Shown in pieces: positions 33,931-44,017 of a DNA stretch of 64,000 nt (position 1 is its first letter; each line of letters starts with the position of its first letter). The DNA is taken from positions 20,703,003 to 20,767,002 of the forward strand of contig NC_085140.1 of NCBI RefSeq assembly GCF_024139115.2. Reading direction: 5' to 3'. The DNA is from Armigeres subalbatus. Its lineage: Eukaryota; Arthropoda; Insecta; Diptera; Culicidae. The notes under the pieces were generated by a model. It had not been told where the DNA came from and made no database searches. It saw only the letters and a list, made by a program, of their open reading frames with translations. The position numbers and the translations under genes were made by a program.

Positions 33931-34530
33931 ATTTGTGTACTTGGGCTCACTGGTGACTGCCGAAAATAATACCAGCAGAGAAATTCCGAGACGCATAGTG
34001 GCTGGAAATCATACGTACTTTGGACTCCGCAAGACGCTCCAATCGAATAGAGTTCGCCGTCGTACCAAACTGACAATCTACAAAACGCACATTTGACCGG
34101 AAGTCCTCTACGGACACAAGACCTGGACGATACTTGTGGAGGACCAACGCGCACTAGGAGTTTTCGGAAGGAAAGTGCTGCGTACCATCTACGGTCGGGT
34201 GCAGATGGCGGGCGATAGGTGGAGAAAGCGAATGAACCACGAGTTGCATGAGCTGCTGGGAGAAGCATCCATCGTTCACACTGCGAAAATCTGACGACTG
34301 CGGTGGGCCGGGCACGTAGCCACAATGTCGGACAGTAACCCGGTGAAACTGATTCTCGACAACGATACAACGGGCACAAGAAGGCGAGGTGCATAGCGGG
34401 CAAGGTGGATCGATCAGGTGGAAGATGACTTGCGTTGCGGACCCTCCGTAAACTGCGTGGTTGGCGACGTGTAGCCATGAACCGAGCCGAATGGAGAAGA
34501 CTCTTATATACCGGACAGGCCACTTCAACC
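33880..34530 (+). pseudogene. RTE-clade LINE: C-terminal region
   Basis: After a frameshift at about 33890 the sequence reads 'VEEFVYLGSLVTAENN' (33920-33970). A stop follows at 34096, then 'PEVLYGHKTWTI', 'FGRKVLRTIYGRVQ' and 'RLRWAGHVATMSD', the block normally found near the C-terminus of RTE ORF2. In-frame stops at about 34293 and 34396 add to the decay. The element ends around 34510-34540. Confidence 0.75.
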
Positions 34531-34945
34531 TTAGTTTTTTTTATTCCTTTATTTATTTGTTAGGCACTCTGTGTTACTTAACCGCTACTATGCCGAGATC
34601 TACTGTGGTATTATGCTGTACAGAATCCACACAGAATCTATTTTTAGATTTCCATTACCATTATTGTTGTCGGTGCCAGTCCATCTCGTCGTGAGTCCAT
34701 TGTGTCCGTTTGTCCATGTCGTGTATCCATTGATCGTTGCATTGTTCAGTTGCCATTTAACCGGGTAACGTTGGAGGAATGCCTCCGAGAAGAACAAGTT
34801 GTCAGTCGCCATCACGCAGCCGTGACGGTAAGGCGCGTACCCCAAACGCCACCATAAGGGCTGCAGATCCGGCGACTGACGGTTTGGTGGAGGGGCTCAA
34901 AATCGAACCCATGACCATTACTTCGGCTTTAGTCTGAATAAATAA
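34531..34945 (-). mobile_element. Probable SINE or processed transcript on the minus strand
   Basis: Read on the minus strand, a B box-like GGGTTCGATTTTGAG occurs at about 34897-34911. A 3' A-rich tail with AATAAA words falls at about 34530-34555 (TTTTTTTTATTCC on +). An 81-codon open frame (34600-34845, minus) has no recognisable domain. Possible short flanking repeats (CTTAGT/TTTAGT) are not convincing. The assignment is tentative. Confidence 0.35.
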
Positions 34946-35870
34946 TAATAATAATCATCATCATCATTTTTGTTCTGGAAAGCCAGATTCGTCCAACAGT
35001 CCAAGGGGTAACAAGGTCTAACAGCTCCATCCCACTATCCCGAATGCTAGTACCCCGAAGGACACTACCCCGTAAAGTATTACCTCGCCTTCCTTTAAAT
35101 GAACCCGTTTGCCCGATATAAGCCGAAGAGGAGATGATATCTTCTTTAAATCAACGCGACTTCCCGGAGAAAACAGACCTCTCTCTCACTCATGCACATA
35201 CACACACTTTCACACTCACTTCCTCTTCATCACTAATTTTTACTTTGGATTGATCGCCACAAGTTGACGTTTGAGTTTTCTATCGATCATTTTTCGGCGA
35301 GTAAAGACAAAACAATAAAATTGCCAGACTGTCCGGACGTCTCGGCCGATTTACTGGCCTTAGACCATCTTCTGCGAACACTAAAATCAAATATTAAAAT
35401 TTTACGAGACGAGCCAGCCTCGGGCTGAAATTCTCGATAATAAAGACAAAAAAAAATTAACACACATACAATTTTTACAAAATATTTACATACAACCTTC
35501 CAGTCTACTATAAACTAACAGACAGCTATTAATACTAATTATTGACAGATCCAAACAAAGTACAATATTCACATCCTAAACGTTACTAGTATTTTTCTAA
35601 GCTTGTTTATAATAGAGTTGTACGCACTTTTAAAATTTACTGAGTCCTTTTGCTTATTTACAACATTTTCGTCACCTTTTGTATTAATATTAAATGTTTC
35701 TGCAGTAAGTCTAGTGTAGCCGTTGCTTATTTTGTCAAGTATTTTTGTTTTTTACAAAGCCCAAAATGTTCTGTGACAAACCTGTGCCGGAAATGTTTTT
35801 GGTTTTAACCTGAGTTTCAACATTGTATTTATGTTGGTCTAAACGTTTGTACGAAACATTACTTATTTTT
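34946..35870. other. No gene recognised; short CCCGAA-type repeat remnant
   Basis: It contains small (AAT)n and (ATC)n microsatellites at about 34940-34970. At 35037-35080 there is a run of diverged units of the type TACCCCGAAGGACACTACC, similar to the reverse complement of the 15-mer repeat at 53222-53325. The rest is unassigned. Confidence 0.4.
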
Positions 35871-36450
35871 ACTAACTCACCCACTTTTACTCTCTCACCC
35901 ACTCTTACTAGCTCGCCCACTCTTACTCACTCCCCTACTCTCACTCACTTACCCACTCACTCACTCACTTACCCAACTCTTACTAACTTATTTACTCTCA
36001 ATAATTCGCTCACTATTTCTCGCTCACTCACGCACTCACTCACTCCCTCACTTTTACTTATGCTCACTCTCTCTCTCACTCACTTGCTCACTCTTACCAC
36101 TCACTTACTTTTACTCGCTCACTCACTCATTGCCGCATTTTTACTCACTCACTTACGCACCCTTACTCACTCACTTGCTCATTCTTAATTACTCTCTCAC
36201 TTTTACTTATGCACTCTCTCTTACTCACTTACTTTTAATTATCCACTCACTTTTACTCGTTCGTTCACTCTTACTCACTCAATCAGTTTTACTTATGCAC
36301 TCACTCCCTCACTCATTCCCTCTTACTCACTCACTCATTTTTCTCACCTACTTACTTCTTCTTACTTACTAACTTTTGCTCACTCACTTACTCTTAGCCA
36401 CTCTCTCACTCTTATTTACTCTCTCATTCTTACTAACTCACTCACAAAAC
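35871..36450. repeat. Degenerate (ACTC)/(TTACTCAC) microsatellite
   Basis: Imperfect runs of CACTCACTCTTACTCACTCA. The open frames over it (121 and 80 codons on +) encode only S/T/L/P repeats and are not genes. A smaller run of the same type is at 46025-46185. Confidence 0.9.
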
Positions 36451-36985
36451 AACATACCCAATCAAACTCAATGAAAACATAGAGGACGGGACTCGAAACT
36501 TTGAAGCGCCTTGATGATGAAAAATATAATCAATTAAAAAAATTGGCGACATAAGGCTTTATTGAAAACATGCATTTAGAAGCATCTTTATTTCCTTTTA
36601 ATTGTTTACTTGTTTTATGCTGGTGTTTGATCTTATCCCTAGCTGGGTGCGGTTTTATCTATCTCCTATTCTATTAGGGAAGGGAAAAATAAAATTTTCA
36701 ATAAAACGAGGATGATCAAAATTCACTCCCGATCTTACTTTCAAATTATCAAGCGATAAAAACTCGCCAGCGATTGAGAATCGTTTGAAAATCGTATCAT
36801 AATTTTAAGCATTTACTGTAAAATTTTGATTTTTTTTACTTTGTACCATAAAACCATAACGCCAAATAGAAGATATAACGGGACTGTTGACAATAAGCTG
36901 ATATTACTAAGGATTAATGTTTGAATGAAAAGTCTGTGTTTATTATCGTTTGAGTACAAAATTTGAGAAGTTTGAGAACCCGCCT
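36451..36985. other. AT-rich DNA before the BEL insertion
   Basis: No gene is seen. 36690-36840 resembles 26170-26300 (shared AAAAATAAAATTTTCAA, AAAACTCGC and GAGAATCGTT words), suggesting an old dispersed repeat. The last bases, CGCCT (36981-36985), are the left copy of the BEL target duplication. Confidence 0.45.
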
Positions 36986-37567
36986 TGTTGATATTGGCAA
37001 CACTTCTAGCAACGCTTCAGCGACGGCGGAGTGGACTGTCAGTGAAAGTGTCATGTTGACAGTACGAAGGGAAGAGAAAGAGAACTATTAACATTAAGAA
37101 AACGTAATCACTGTAAGATACTGCCAGAAGTCACGTACAAAAGGTGAAAATTGAATTAATAACTTACTTCTGTTCTGAATTCCAAACTTAATTATTAAAT
37201 ATTAGTTTCTTACAGCTAATTTGAACTTAAATCTAGACCAATACTTATAGATAAAGAGACAGTGCCCTATTAAAATCTGTATGCTACACAAATCGTAAGT
37301 TCTCAAACTAATTGATGAATCCAACCTAATCCTATATTAAACATGCAGATTCCTCGTGTCAGCGTTCTATAGTAAGGTTAGAGTTGTGCTGTAATTGCCC
37401 TTGCAAACCGATTTTTGTAAGTACTTGAAGCTAAATTGTCTAAAACTATCCTAAAACTAAACATAAATAAAATTTACAGCTAAAGCTACATTACTACCAA
37501 CTCACTGGTGTTGTGATTTGCTCAAGAAATCGAACAGGGGTTCGCCAATTCTATACCCTCGGCAACA
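36986..37567 (+). repeat. BEL 5' LTR
   Basis: 582 bp, TGTT...AACA. It contains a poly(A) signal AATAAA at 37466-37471. No obvious TATA box was seen. It matches the 3' LTR except for one missing G near 37028. The bases directly after it (ATCTTTAGAAAAATC) do not begin with the TGG expected of a primer-binding site for a tRNA 3' end. Confidence 0.95.
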
Positions 37568-37608
37568 ATCTTTAGAAAAATCGACAGCAAATCGATTTTT
37601 GTGTCAAA

Positions 37609-39789
37609 ATGTCGCACAATGAACGAAACAATGTCCCGGATATGCACGAATATGTTACACCCCAGCTCGTAAACACGCTCGACGAGAACCGGTCAGACTG
37701 CGTAAAGTGTAATCGTCCAAATTGTGCTGAATCGATGGTGCAGTGCGATAATTGTCAAACGTGGTGGCATTTCTCGTGCGTCGGTGTGTCCGACTCAATT
37801 CAGGAAAAGTCATGGACCTGCCCAAATTGTCACCGCGACGACGTTGACAGTATTGCATCAATGTCCCATCGCTCTCGAAATTCCCACAAATCGGGAAGAT
37901 CCGATCGAGTCAATTTGCAGCTTGAAAAGCTGCAGGAGTTGCAAGCTATCCAGGAGAAATTCGTTCAAGAGAAATATAAGTTTCTAGAATCCCAACTGGA
38001 GTTGGAAGACGACGATGGGAGTGTTATTAGTAAACATAGCCGAGTGAGCAAGCAAAACAGCCAAGCTAAGGTTGTTAATTGGGTGAAACAATGTGCAGAG
38101 CAGAAAGAAGACACTACCGTTCCGCCAATGGAGAACAACAGTTGCCAATTGCCGCCAGTACCTCCCAACCAAGATGCGCCAAACGCTATCCTCGCTAGTA
38201 GTATTCTTCCGTCCGTGAATCACCAGCCAAACAGTGTTATCCAAAGCCCCCTCAAGCATCCTTCGCTACCTACCCAGAGAAATAATTGCCAGTCGTTTAG
38301 CATTCCCCAAGCAGGAATATCCGAAGCAAGTCGGAAGCTTGAAGAGGAGACAGCTAGTCGTGGAATCTTCAATAGAATCGCCGCCACGATACCAGTCGCT
38401 CAATCGACTCCAAGTAATGAACAGGTGCAGAAGCAAGGAATCATAGTACCGCATCTAGAATCGATCGTCGTGCCGCCTTCAGTCTCCTTCCCGCCACCAG
38501 TGCCGGTGCACACATCAGCCTCGCAATCAATACAACCCGTGGTTTCCGGAACTATATCAGCACCGCCCATGGCACCTTTAGCTCTACCCACTTCTGTACC
38601 GCCGGCGATTATCGGATCGCAATTTCACCTACCATCACTATCATGGTCTACGTCGGTACCTCAGGCAGCAGCAGGGCACCGAATGCCTTCGGTACAAGAG
38701 CTGACATCTATACCAGAAGCAGTTCCGGCTGATTCAGCACCACAAGGTGTAACGACGTACGCCGCGTATCCGCCAGAGCACAACCCGGCATTCACATCTG
38801 TATCCAGATCAACCGTAGTGCCAGCGTCGAGAACTCTGCCGGCAATCATATCAACACTGACCCCAACATCGCATCCCGCACCTCCCCTTAGAGAAGTATT
38901 ACTCCCCGCGCCACCAGGTAAGCCAGAAAGTCCAACACAAACTTATATGCCACCGAACAATAACAATGCCAACCTGCAACACTTAATAAAGCAATTTGGT
39001 AGTATTGCTTTGTCACCTTCGCAATCAACATTACTAAATACAAATCTAGCCACCTATGCCCCCTCACCTTCGCAGTTAGCTGCTAGACAAGTCATGCCAC
39101 GCGATTTGCCCTCCTTTTCTGGCAATCCAGCCGATTGGCCAGTGTTCATAAGTAGTTTTATGAACACTACACTAGCTTGTGGGTACTCTAGTGCCGAAAA
39201 CTTATGCCGCCTTCAGCGAAGCCTTAAAGGCGCAGCATACGAGGCAGTTCAAAGCCGATTACTTCTACCTGAATCGGTGCCTCATATAATGGAAACGCTC
39301 CATCTGCTTTATGGTAGGCCGGAGTTGCTAATTGCAGCCCTACTAGAAAAAGTGCGAACATCTCCATCGCCAAAAGTAGAAAAATTTCAAAGTATAATTG
39401 ATTTCGGGATGTCCATACAGAGCTTATGCGATCATCTAGAAGTCGCAGGTCAAACTGCACATCTGTCAAACCCCTCCCTTCTCGCCGAACTTGTCGCCAA
39501 ATTACCACCACATCTACAAATGGAATGGGGTTCCTACCTCCAGGGATTTTCGGAAGTTAACCTAAAAACATTCGGCAGCTTCATGTCCAGCGTAGTGAGA
39601 GCAGTGAGTAAAGTGACAGTGTACAACAGCAGCAGTGGAAGATCTAGCGCTATCGTAGTCAAATCCAAAGGAAATGTGAATGCCCATTGTAGTGATCAGA
39701 AGTTTAGTGTTGGAATAAGTCCTTCCACGAAGAGGGGGGAAGTGAAATCGTGTCCAGGATTGTCGCAACTTCAAGTCACTTTCCACTGA
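37609..39789 (+). CDS. gag: BEL Gag with N-terminal PHD finger
   Basis: A 726-residue protein forming the retrotransposon capsid precursor. It starts at ATG 37609 in good context (AAAATG), 41 bp after the 5' LTR. Residues 31-74 form a complete C4HC3 PHD finger: C31, C34, C46, C49, H54, C57, C71, C74. This zinc fold often reads histone H3 tails in host proteins. A charged helical segment follows (about 103-133), then a long Pro/Ser/Val-rich linker (about 165-490). A DUF1759-type Gag domain comes last (about 497-650, starting 'LPSFSGNPADWPVFISS'). The frame stops at TGA 39787-39789, just before the zinc-knuckle region, which lies in the next frame. PHD-containing Gag is not a general feature of LTR elements; binding chromatin is inference. 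Confidence 0.9.
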   Translation: MSHNERNNVPDMHEYVTPQLVNTLDENRSDCVKCNRPNCAESMVQCDNCQTWWHFSCVGVSDSIQEKSWTCPNCHRDDVDSIASMSHRSRNSHKSGRSDRVNLQLEKLQELQAIQEKFVQEKYKFLESQLELEDDDGSVISKHSRVSKQNSQAKVVNWVKQCAEQKEDTTVPPMENNSCQLPPVPPNQDAPNAILASSILPSVNHQPNSVIQSPLKHPSLPTQRNNCQSFSIPQAGISEASRKLEEETASRGIFNRIAATIPVAQSTPSNEQVQKQGIIVPHLESIVVPPSVSFPPPVPVHTSASQSIQPVVSGTISAPPMAPLALPTSVPPAIIGSQFHLPSLSWSTSVPQAAAGHRMPSVQELTSIPEAVPADSAPQGVTTYAAYPPEHNPAFTSVSRSTVVPASRTLPAIISTLTPTSHPAPPLREVLLPAPPGKPESPTQTYMPPNNNNANLQHLIKQFGSIALSPSQSTLLNTNLATYAPSPSQLAARQVMPRDLPSFSGNPADWPVFISSFMNTTLACGYSSAENLCRLQRSLKGAAYEAVQSRLLLPESVPHIMETLHLLYGRPELLIAALLEKVRTSPSPKVEKFQSIIDFGMSIQSLCDHLEVAGQTAHLSNPSLLAELVAKLPPHLQMEWGSYLQGFSEVNLKTFGSFMSSVVRAVSKVTVYNSSSGRSSAIVVKSKGNVNAHCSDQKFSVGISPSTKRGEVKSCPGLSQLQVTFH

Positions 39790-39835
39790 TGGCAGGTGGA
39801 AGTGTGTCCAATCAAGCGGTCTCTGCAGAAACTGT

Positions 39836-42800
39836 TTGAGCTTCCATGGCCGAAGAAGCTGCAGAAAGAGCAGCGTCTGCGGAACAGATGGGTGTGAATA
39901 CCGTCATCACCCGCTTCTACACTCTTCCCGTCGCCGCTCAGATACTACGGTACAGCCGTTGATGAGTACCGCGGAAAATCACACACATCGTCCAGTTAAA
40001 GGGTCGTTACTGTTTCGAATAGTGCCGGTGACCTTGCACGGACCCAATGGAACGATAGATACCTTCGCATTCCTCGACGATGGATCATCCCTAACGCTAA
40101 TTGAAGACAGTCTGGCCGTGGAGCTCGGTGTCAGCGGTGTAAAGAGCCCACTGTGCTTGCTGTGGACAGCAAATGTCACGCGAATAGAGAAGGATTCGAA
40201 ACAGCTGAATCTGGTAGTTTCGTCAGGCGAAAAGAAGAAGTACTCTCTGAAGGAGGTGCAAACTGTGAAGGAGCTTTCATTGCCCATACAAACACTTTCG
40301 TATGGATGTCTATCCAAACGGTACTCGCATCTCAAAGGGCTCCATGTGAAGAGCTACTGCAATGCCGTTCCCAAGCTGCTTATCGGAGTTAATAATTTGA
40401 GCTTAATGGTCCCACTGAAGACACGTGAAGGTCGCAGACACGAACCGGTTGCCGTTAAAACCAGACTAGGTTGGTGTATCTATGGCGGTAGAACTAGCAA
40501 CGGTCAGAAACCAACTGTTAACTGTCATGCTTGTGAATGTCCGTCAGATCAAACTTTGCATGATCTTGTCAAAGATTTCTTCGCCACGGATATTGTCGGA
40601 GCGCAACCTGCAGCGCCACTTCTTTCGGAAGAAGAAAAGCGTGCTCAACAAATATTGGAGAATACAACGGTTCGAAACGGTAACCATTTTGAAACTGGTT
40701 TGTTATGGAAGTTTGACCATGTTGAGCTTCCTGATAGTTACACTATGGCCTTTCGACGACTGGAATGCTTAGAGAGGCGAATGAATCGGAACCCAGAACT
40801 AAGGGAAATCTTGCAGCGTCAACTAGTGGAATACGAAGGAAAAGGCTACGCCCACCGTGCTACTGCAGAAGAATTACTCAACGCGGATATGCGGCGCGTC
40901 TGGTACTTGCCTCTGGGAGCTGTAGCCAACCCTCGGAAACCAGGCAAAATTCGAATGATTTGGGATGCAAGAGCTGCCGTGAATGGCATCTCCCTGAATT
41001 CAGTACTGTTGAAGGGTCCGGACCAACTTACGTCGCTTCCCGGCGTGCTAATACGTTTCCGTCAATTCAACGTGGGTGTTTCTGCCGATATTAAGGAGAT
41101 GTTCCACCAAATCATCATTCGTAAAGCAGATCGGCACTCACAACGATTTCTCTGGCGAAATGATCCTTCCGAAAGACCTGACGTATACCTTATGGATGTC
41201 GCAACGTTCGGCTCAACGTGCTCACCGGCTTCTGCACAATACATTAAAAACAAGAACGCAAGTGATTTCCAAGAAATGTATCCTCGTGCTGTCGAAGGCA
41301 TTGTGTCTAACCACTACGTGGATGACTCTCTGGAAAGCTACGAGTCCATAGAGGAGGCGATTAACGTGTCCCAGGACATGCGGTTTATTCACAAGCAAGG
41401 TGGATTCGAACTGAGAAACTGGCTATCGAACAGCAGTGAAGTTCTACACAGTCTGGGCGAAACCGAGCCTGAAGAAGATAAAGTTTTTGCGGCAGATAAG
41501 CAAGATGGCTATGAACGAGTGCTTGGGTTGTTATGGCTGACAAAAGAGGATGCTTTCAGTTTTTCAACGGAGATGAAGCCGGAGATAGCTGATTTGATCA
41601 ACAGCTATGGACAACCTACAAAAAGACAGATGCTGAAGTGTTTGATGTCGTTTTTTGATCCGCTGGGTCTGCTGAGCTTATTCGTTGTTCATGGGAAAAT
41701 CCTCCTTCAAGATGTGTGGCGATCCGGAGTGCAGTGGGATGAAGTAGTGAGTGACGAGCATCATCGACGGTGGCGAAATTGGACAAGTCTGTTTAAAGAT
41801 GTCCGAAACCTTAAAATTCCTCGCTGCTACTTCTTCGGTGCTGTCAAAGAGAGATACATGGATTTACAGTTACACGTTTTCGTAGATGCGAGCGAGTCCG
41901 CATACTGCGCGGCAGCGTATTTTCGGACGTTGAACCCTGATGGAGTACCGGAATGTGTGCTTGTGGCTGCGAAAACAAAGGTAGCTCAATTAAAGACACA
42001 ATCTATTCCACGACTAGAGCTGCAGGCCGCAGTCCTTGGAGCTCGTTTATCGCAATTTGTTGAAGAAAACCACACTGTGCGTGTTACAAGGAAAGTTATG
42101 TGGAGTGACTCGGCTACTGTTCTGTCTTGGATTCGAGCTGATCATCGTAAATACAAGCAGTTTGTTGCGTGCAGAATAGGAGAGCTACTAACGATAAGCG
42201 ATGTGAGTCTCTGGCGGTGGGTACCATCAAAACAGAATCCGGCTGACATTGCGACGAAGTGGGGAAATGGTCCAGACCTAAAAAATGACAGCGTCTGGTT
42301 CAATGGTCCTTCTTTTCTGCAACTGGTGGAAGCCGACTGGCCGAAAGAAAGGAAATTTACGCCTCCCACAGAAGAAGAACTGCGTCCCTGTTATACTATC
42401 AACAAAATAGCGATCCCAGAGCATCTGGTGGAACTTGAACGATTTTCTCAGCTGACTAGAGCAATCCGTGCTGTGGCCTACGTGTACCGATTCGCCGAGA
42501 ACCTAAAGCAGAAGATTAGAGGACAGGTACGATTGGTAGGCCCTTTGACATCCGAGGAGCTTCAAAGAGCAGAATGTTTACTTATCCGTGAGTCGCAGTG
42601 GCAGTGCTTTCCCGATGAAATGGTGATCCTTAGACGTAACTGTGAGAAGGCGATAGATGCGCAAACGCCGTTAGCGAAGGACAGTGCCCTATACCAGCTG
42701 TGTCCATTTTTGGACGAACAAGGCATTGCTCGAGTGGATGGAAGAATCGGAGCAGCTCCGTACGTAGAAAAAGAGACTAAGTTTCCAGTGATCCTTTCTA

Positions 42801-43525
42801 AGAGGCATCGATTGACGACTCTACTATTAGACGGTTATCATCGAAAGTATCTACACGGGAACAAAGAAACTGTAGTTAACGAGGTTCGCCAGCGATGCTA
42901 TATCCCGAAACTCAGGGCGGCGGTAAACAGCGTTGCCAAGGCCTGTCAGTGGTGCCGTGTCTACAAAAGTTCACCGAAGATCCCCCGCATGGCACCGCTG
43001 CCTCTAGCAAGATTGGCCTCATTTGTGAGACCATTTACGTACGTCGGTCTGGACTTTTTTGGGCCGTTGACGGTGAAGGTAGGAAGGAGCAACGCAAAAC
43101 GCTGGATAGCTCTGTTTACGTGCCTGACGATACGGGCGGTGCACGTGGAAATTGCACAAAATCTGAGCACAGATTCCTGTGTGAAATGTATTCGGCGATT
43201 CGTCTGTCGCCGAGGTTCTCCTGCTGAGATTTATACGGACAACGGAACTAATTTCCAGGGTGCCGCTAGATTGATACAGGAACAAGTGGAACAACTAGCC
43301 GTTACATTCACGGGTACCACCACCAGGTGGATATTTAATCCACCTGGCACTCCGCATATGGGCGGGGTCTGGGAGAGGATGGTCCGCTCAATCAAAACTG
43401 CCGTCGTAACAGCGTATATCAACAACCGCAAGCTGGACGACGAGGCGTTAGAAACATTTATGGTCGAGGCCGAAGCTATAGTCAATAGTCGTCCTTTAAC
43501 GTATCTACCACTCACGTCGGAATAG
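39836..43525 (+). CDS. pol: BEL Pol: zinc knuckle, protease, RT, RNase H, integrase (interrupted)
   Basis: A 1229-residue frame, +1 relative to Gag. Its nominal start is a TTG; the frame is open from 39746, so the real protein would be made by fusion or frameshift from Gag. In order: knuckle 'CRKSSVCGTDGC' (9-20); aspartic protease site 'LDDGSS' (80-85, DUF1758 type); reverse transcriptase with YVDD at 494-497; peptidase A17/RNase H motifs 'FVDASESAYCAAAYF' and 'WSDSATVLSWI'; integrase H2C2 zinc site (first H about 1002, CxxC at 1037-1040); catalytic D1073 ('GLDFFG'), D1135 ('YTDNGTNF') and E1180 ('GGVWERMV'). All catalytic residues look intact. It ends at TAG 43523-43525, and the same frame continues directly with the DUF5641 region. 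Confidence 0.9.
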   Translation: MSFHGRRSCRKSSVCGTDGCEYRHHPLLHSSRRRSDTTVQPLMSTAENHTHRPVKGSLLFRIVPVTLHGPNGTIDTFAFLDDGSSLTLIEDSLAVELGVSGVKSPLCLLWTANVTRIEKDSKQLNLVVSSGEKKKYSLKEVQTVKELSLPIQTLSYGCLSKRYSHLKGLHVKSYCNAVPKLLIGVNNLSLMVPLKTREGRRHEPVAVKTRLGWCIYGGRTSNGQKPTVNCHACECPSDQTLHDLVKDFFATDIVGAQPAAPLLSEEEKRAQQILENTTVRNGNHFETGLLWKFDHVELPDSYTMAFRRLECLERRMNRNPELREILQRQLVEYEGKGYAHRATAEELLNADMRRVWYLPLGAVANPRKPGKIRMIWDARAAVNGISLNSVLLKGPDQLTSLPGVLIRFRQFNVGVSADIKEMFHQIIIRKADRHSQRFLWRNDPSERPDVYLMDVATFGSTCSPASAQYIKNKNASDFQEMYPRAVEGIVSNHYVDDSLESYESIEEAINVSQDMRFIHKQGGFELRNWLSNSSEVLHSLGETEPEEDKVFAADKQDGYERVLGLLWLTKEDAFSFSTEMKPEIADLINSYGQPTKRQMLKCLMSFFDPLGLLSLFVVHGKILLQDVWRSGVQWDEVVSDEHHRRWRNWTSLFKDVRNLKIPRCYFFGAVKERYMDLQLHVFVDASESAYCAAAYFRTLNPDGVPECVLVAAKTKVAQLKTQSIPRLELQAAVLGARLSQFVEENHTVRVTRKVMWSDSATVLSWIRADHRKYKQFVACRIGELLTISDVSLWRWVPSKQNPADIATKWGNGPDLKNDSVWFNGPSFLQLVEADWPKERKFTPPTEEELRPCYTINKIAIPEHLVELERFSQLTRAIRAVAYVYRFAENLKQKIRGQVRLVGPLTSEELQRAECLLIRESQWQCFPDEMVILRRNCEKAIDAQTPLAKDSALYQLCPFLDEQGIARVDGRIGAAPYVEKETKFPVILSKRHRLTTLLLDGYHRKYLHGNKETVVNEVRQRCYIPKLRAAVNSVAKACQWCRVYKSSPKIPRMAPLPLARLASFVRPFTYVGLDFFGPLTVKVGRSNAKRWIALFTCLTIRAVHVEIAQNLSTDSCVKCIRRFVCRRGSPAEIYTDNGTNFQGAARLIQEQVEQLAVTFTGTTTRWIFNPPGTPHMGGVWERMVRSIKTAVVTAYINNRKLDDEALETFMVEAEAIVNSRPLTYLPLTSE

Positions 43526-44017
43526 AGCGAGGCACTAACGCCGAACCACTTCTTGCTCGGCAATTCCAGTGGGGTTCGGCAACCGGTAACTGAAGCAACG
43601 GATCCGGCGGAAGCGCTGCGCTCATCGTGGAGCCAAGTTCAACACCAGCTCGACGTATTCTGGAGAAGATGGACCAGGGAGTACCTCCCGACTCTGACGA
43701 AGCGCCCGAAGTGGTGTGGTGAAGAAAAGCCAATAATGGAAGGGCAATTGGTACTGGTAGTGGGTGATGGCAAAAGGAACGAGTGGACAAGAGGTCGTAT
43801 TGTTGAAGCAATAAAAGGGGCGGATGGGAGAATACGACAAGCAATCGTACAAACTGCGAGGGGGCTTGTGCGAAGGCCAGTGGCTAGGTTGGCTATACTA
43901 GAAGTGGATGAAGGTGGTAACACTGGACCTGGTGGCCAGAATTACGGGGGAGAGAATGTTGATATTGGCAACACTTCTAGCAACGCTTCAGCGACGGCGG
44001 GAGTGGACTGTCAGTGA
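43526..44017 (+). pseudogene. BEL Pol C-terminal DUF5641 region, cut off by an in-frame stop
   Basis: It is in the same frame as Pol, separated by a single TAG codon. It starts 'SEALTPNHFLLG', the usual continuation after 'NSRPLTYLPLTSE' in Bel-Pao integrases. Then come 'DVFWRRWTREYLPTL' and an SH3-like basic end 'GLVRRPVARLAIL'. The stop at 44015-44017 lies about 60 bp inside the 3' LTR. Without readthrough this part is not made. Confidence 0.85.
43943..43956 (+). promoter_or_regulatory. Polypurine tract of the BEL element
   Basis: Purine-rich ACGGGGGAGAGAA directly before the 3' LTR, in the expected position for plus-strand priming of reverse transcription. Confidence 0.8.

Noticed and set aside
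35823..36372. Open frames of 121 and 80 codons rich in S, T, L and P
   Set aside because: They translate the (ACTC)-type microsatellite.
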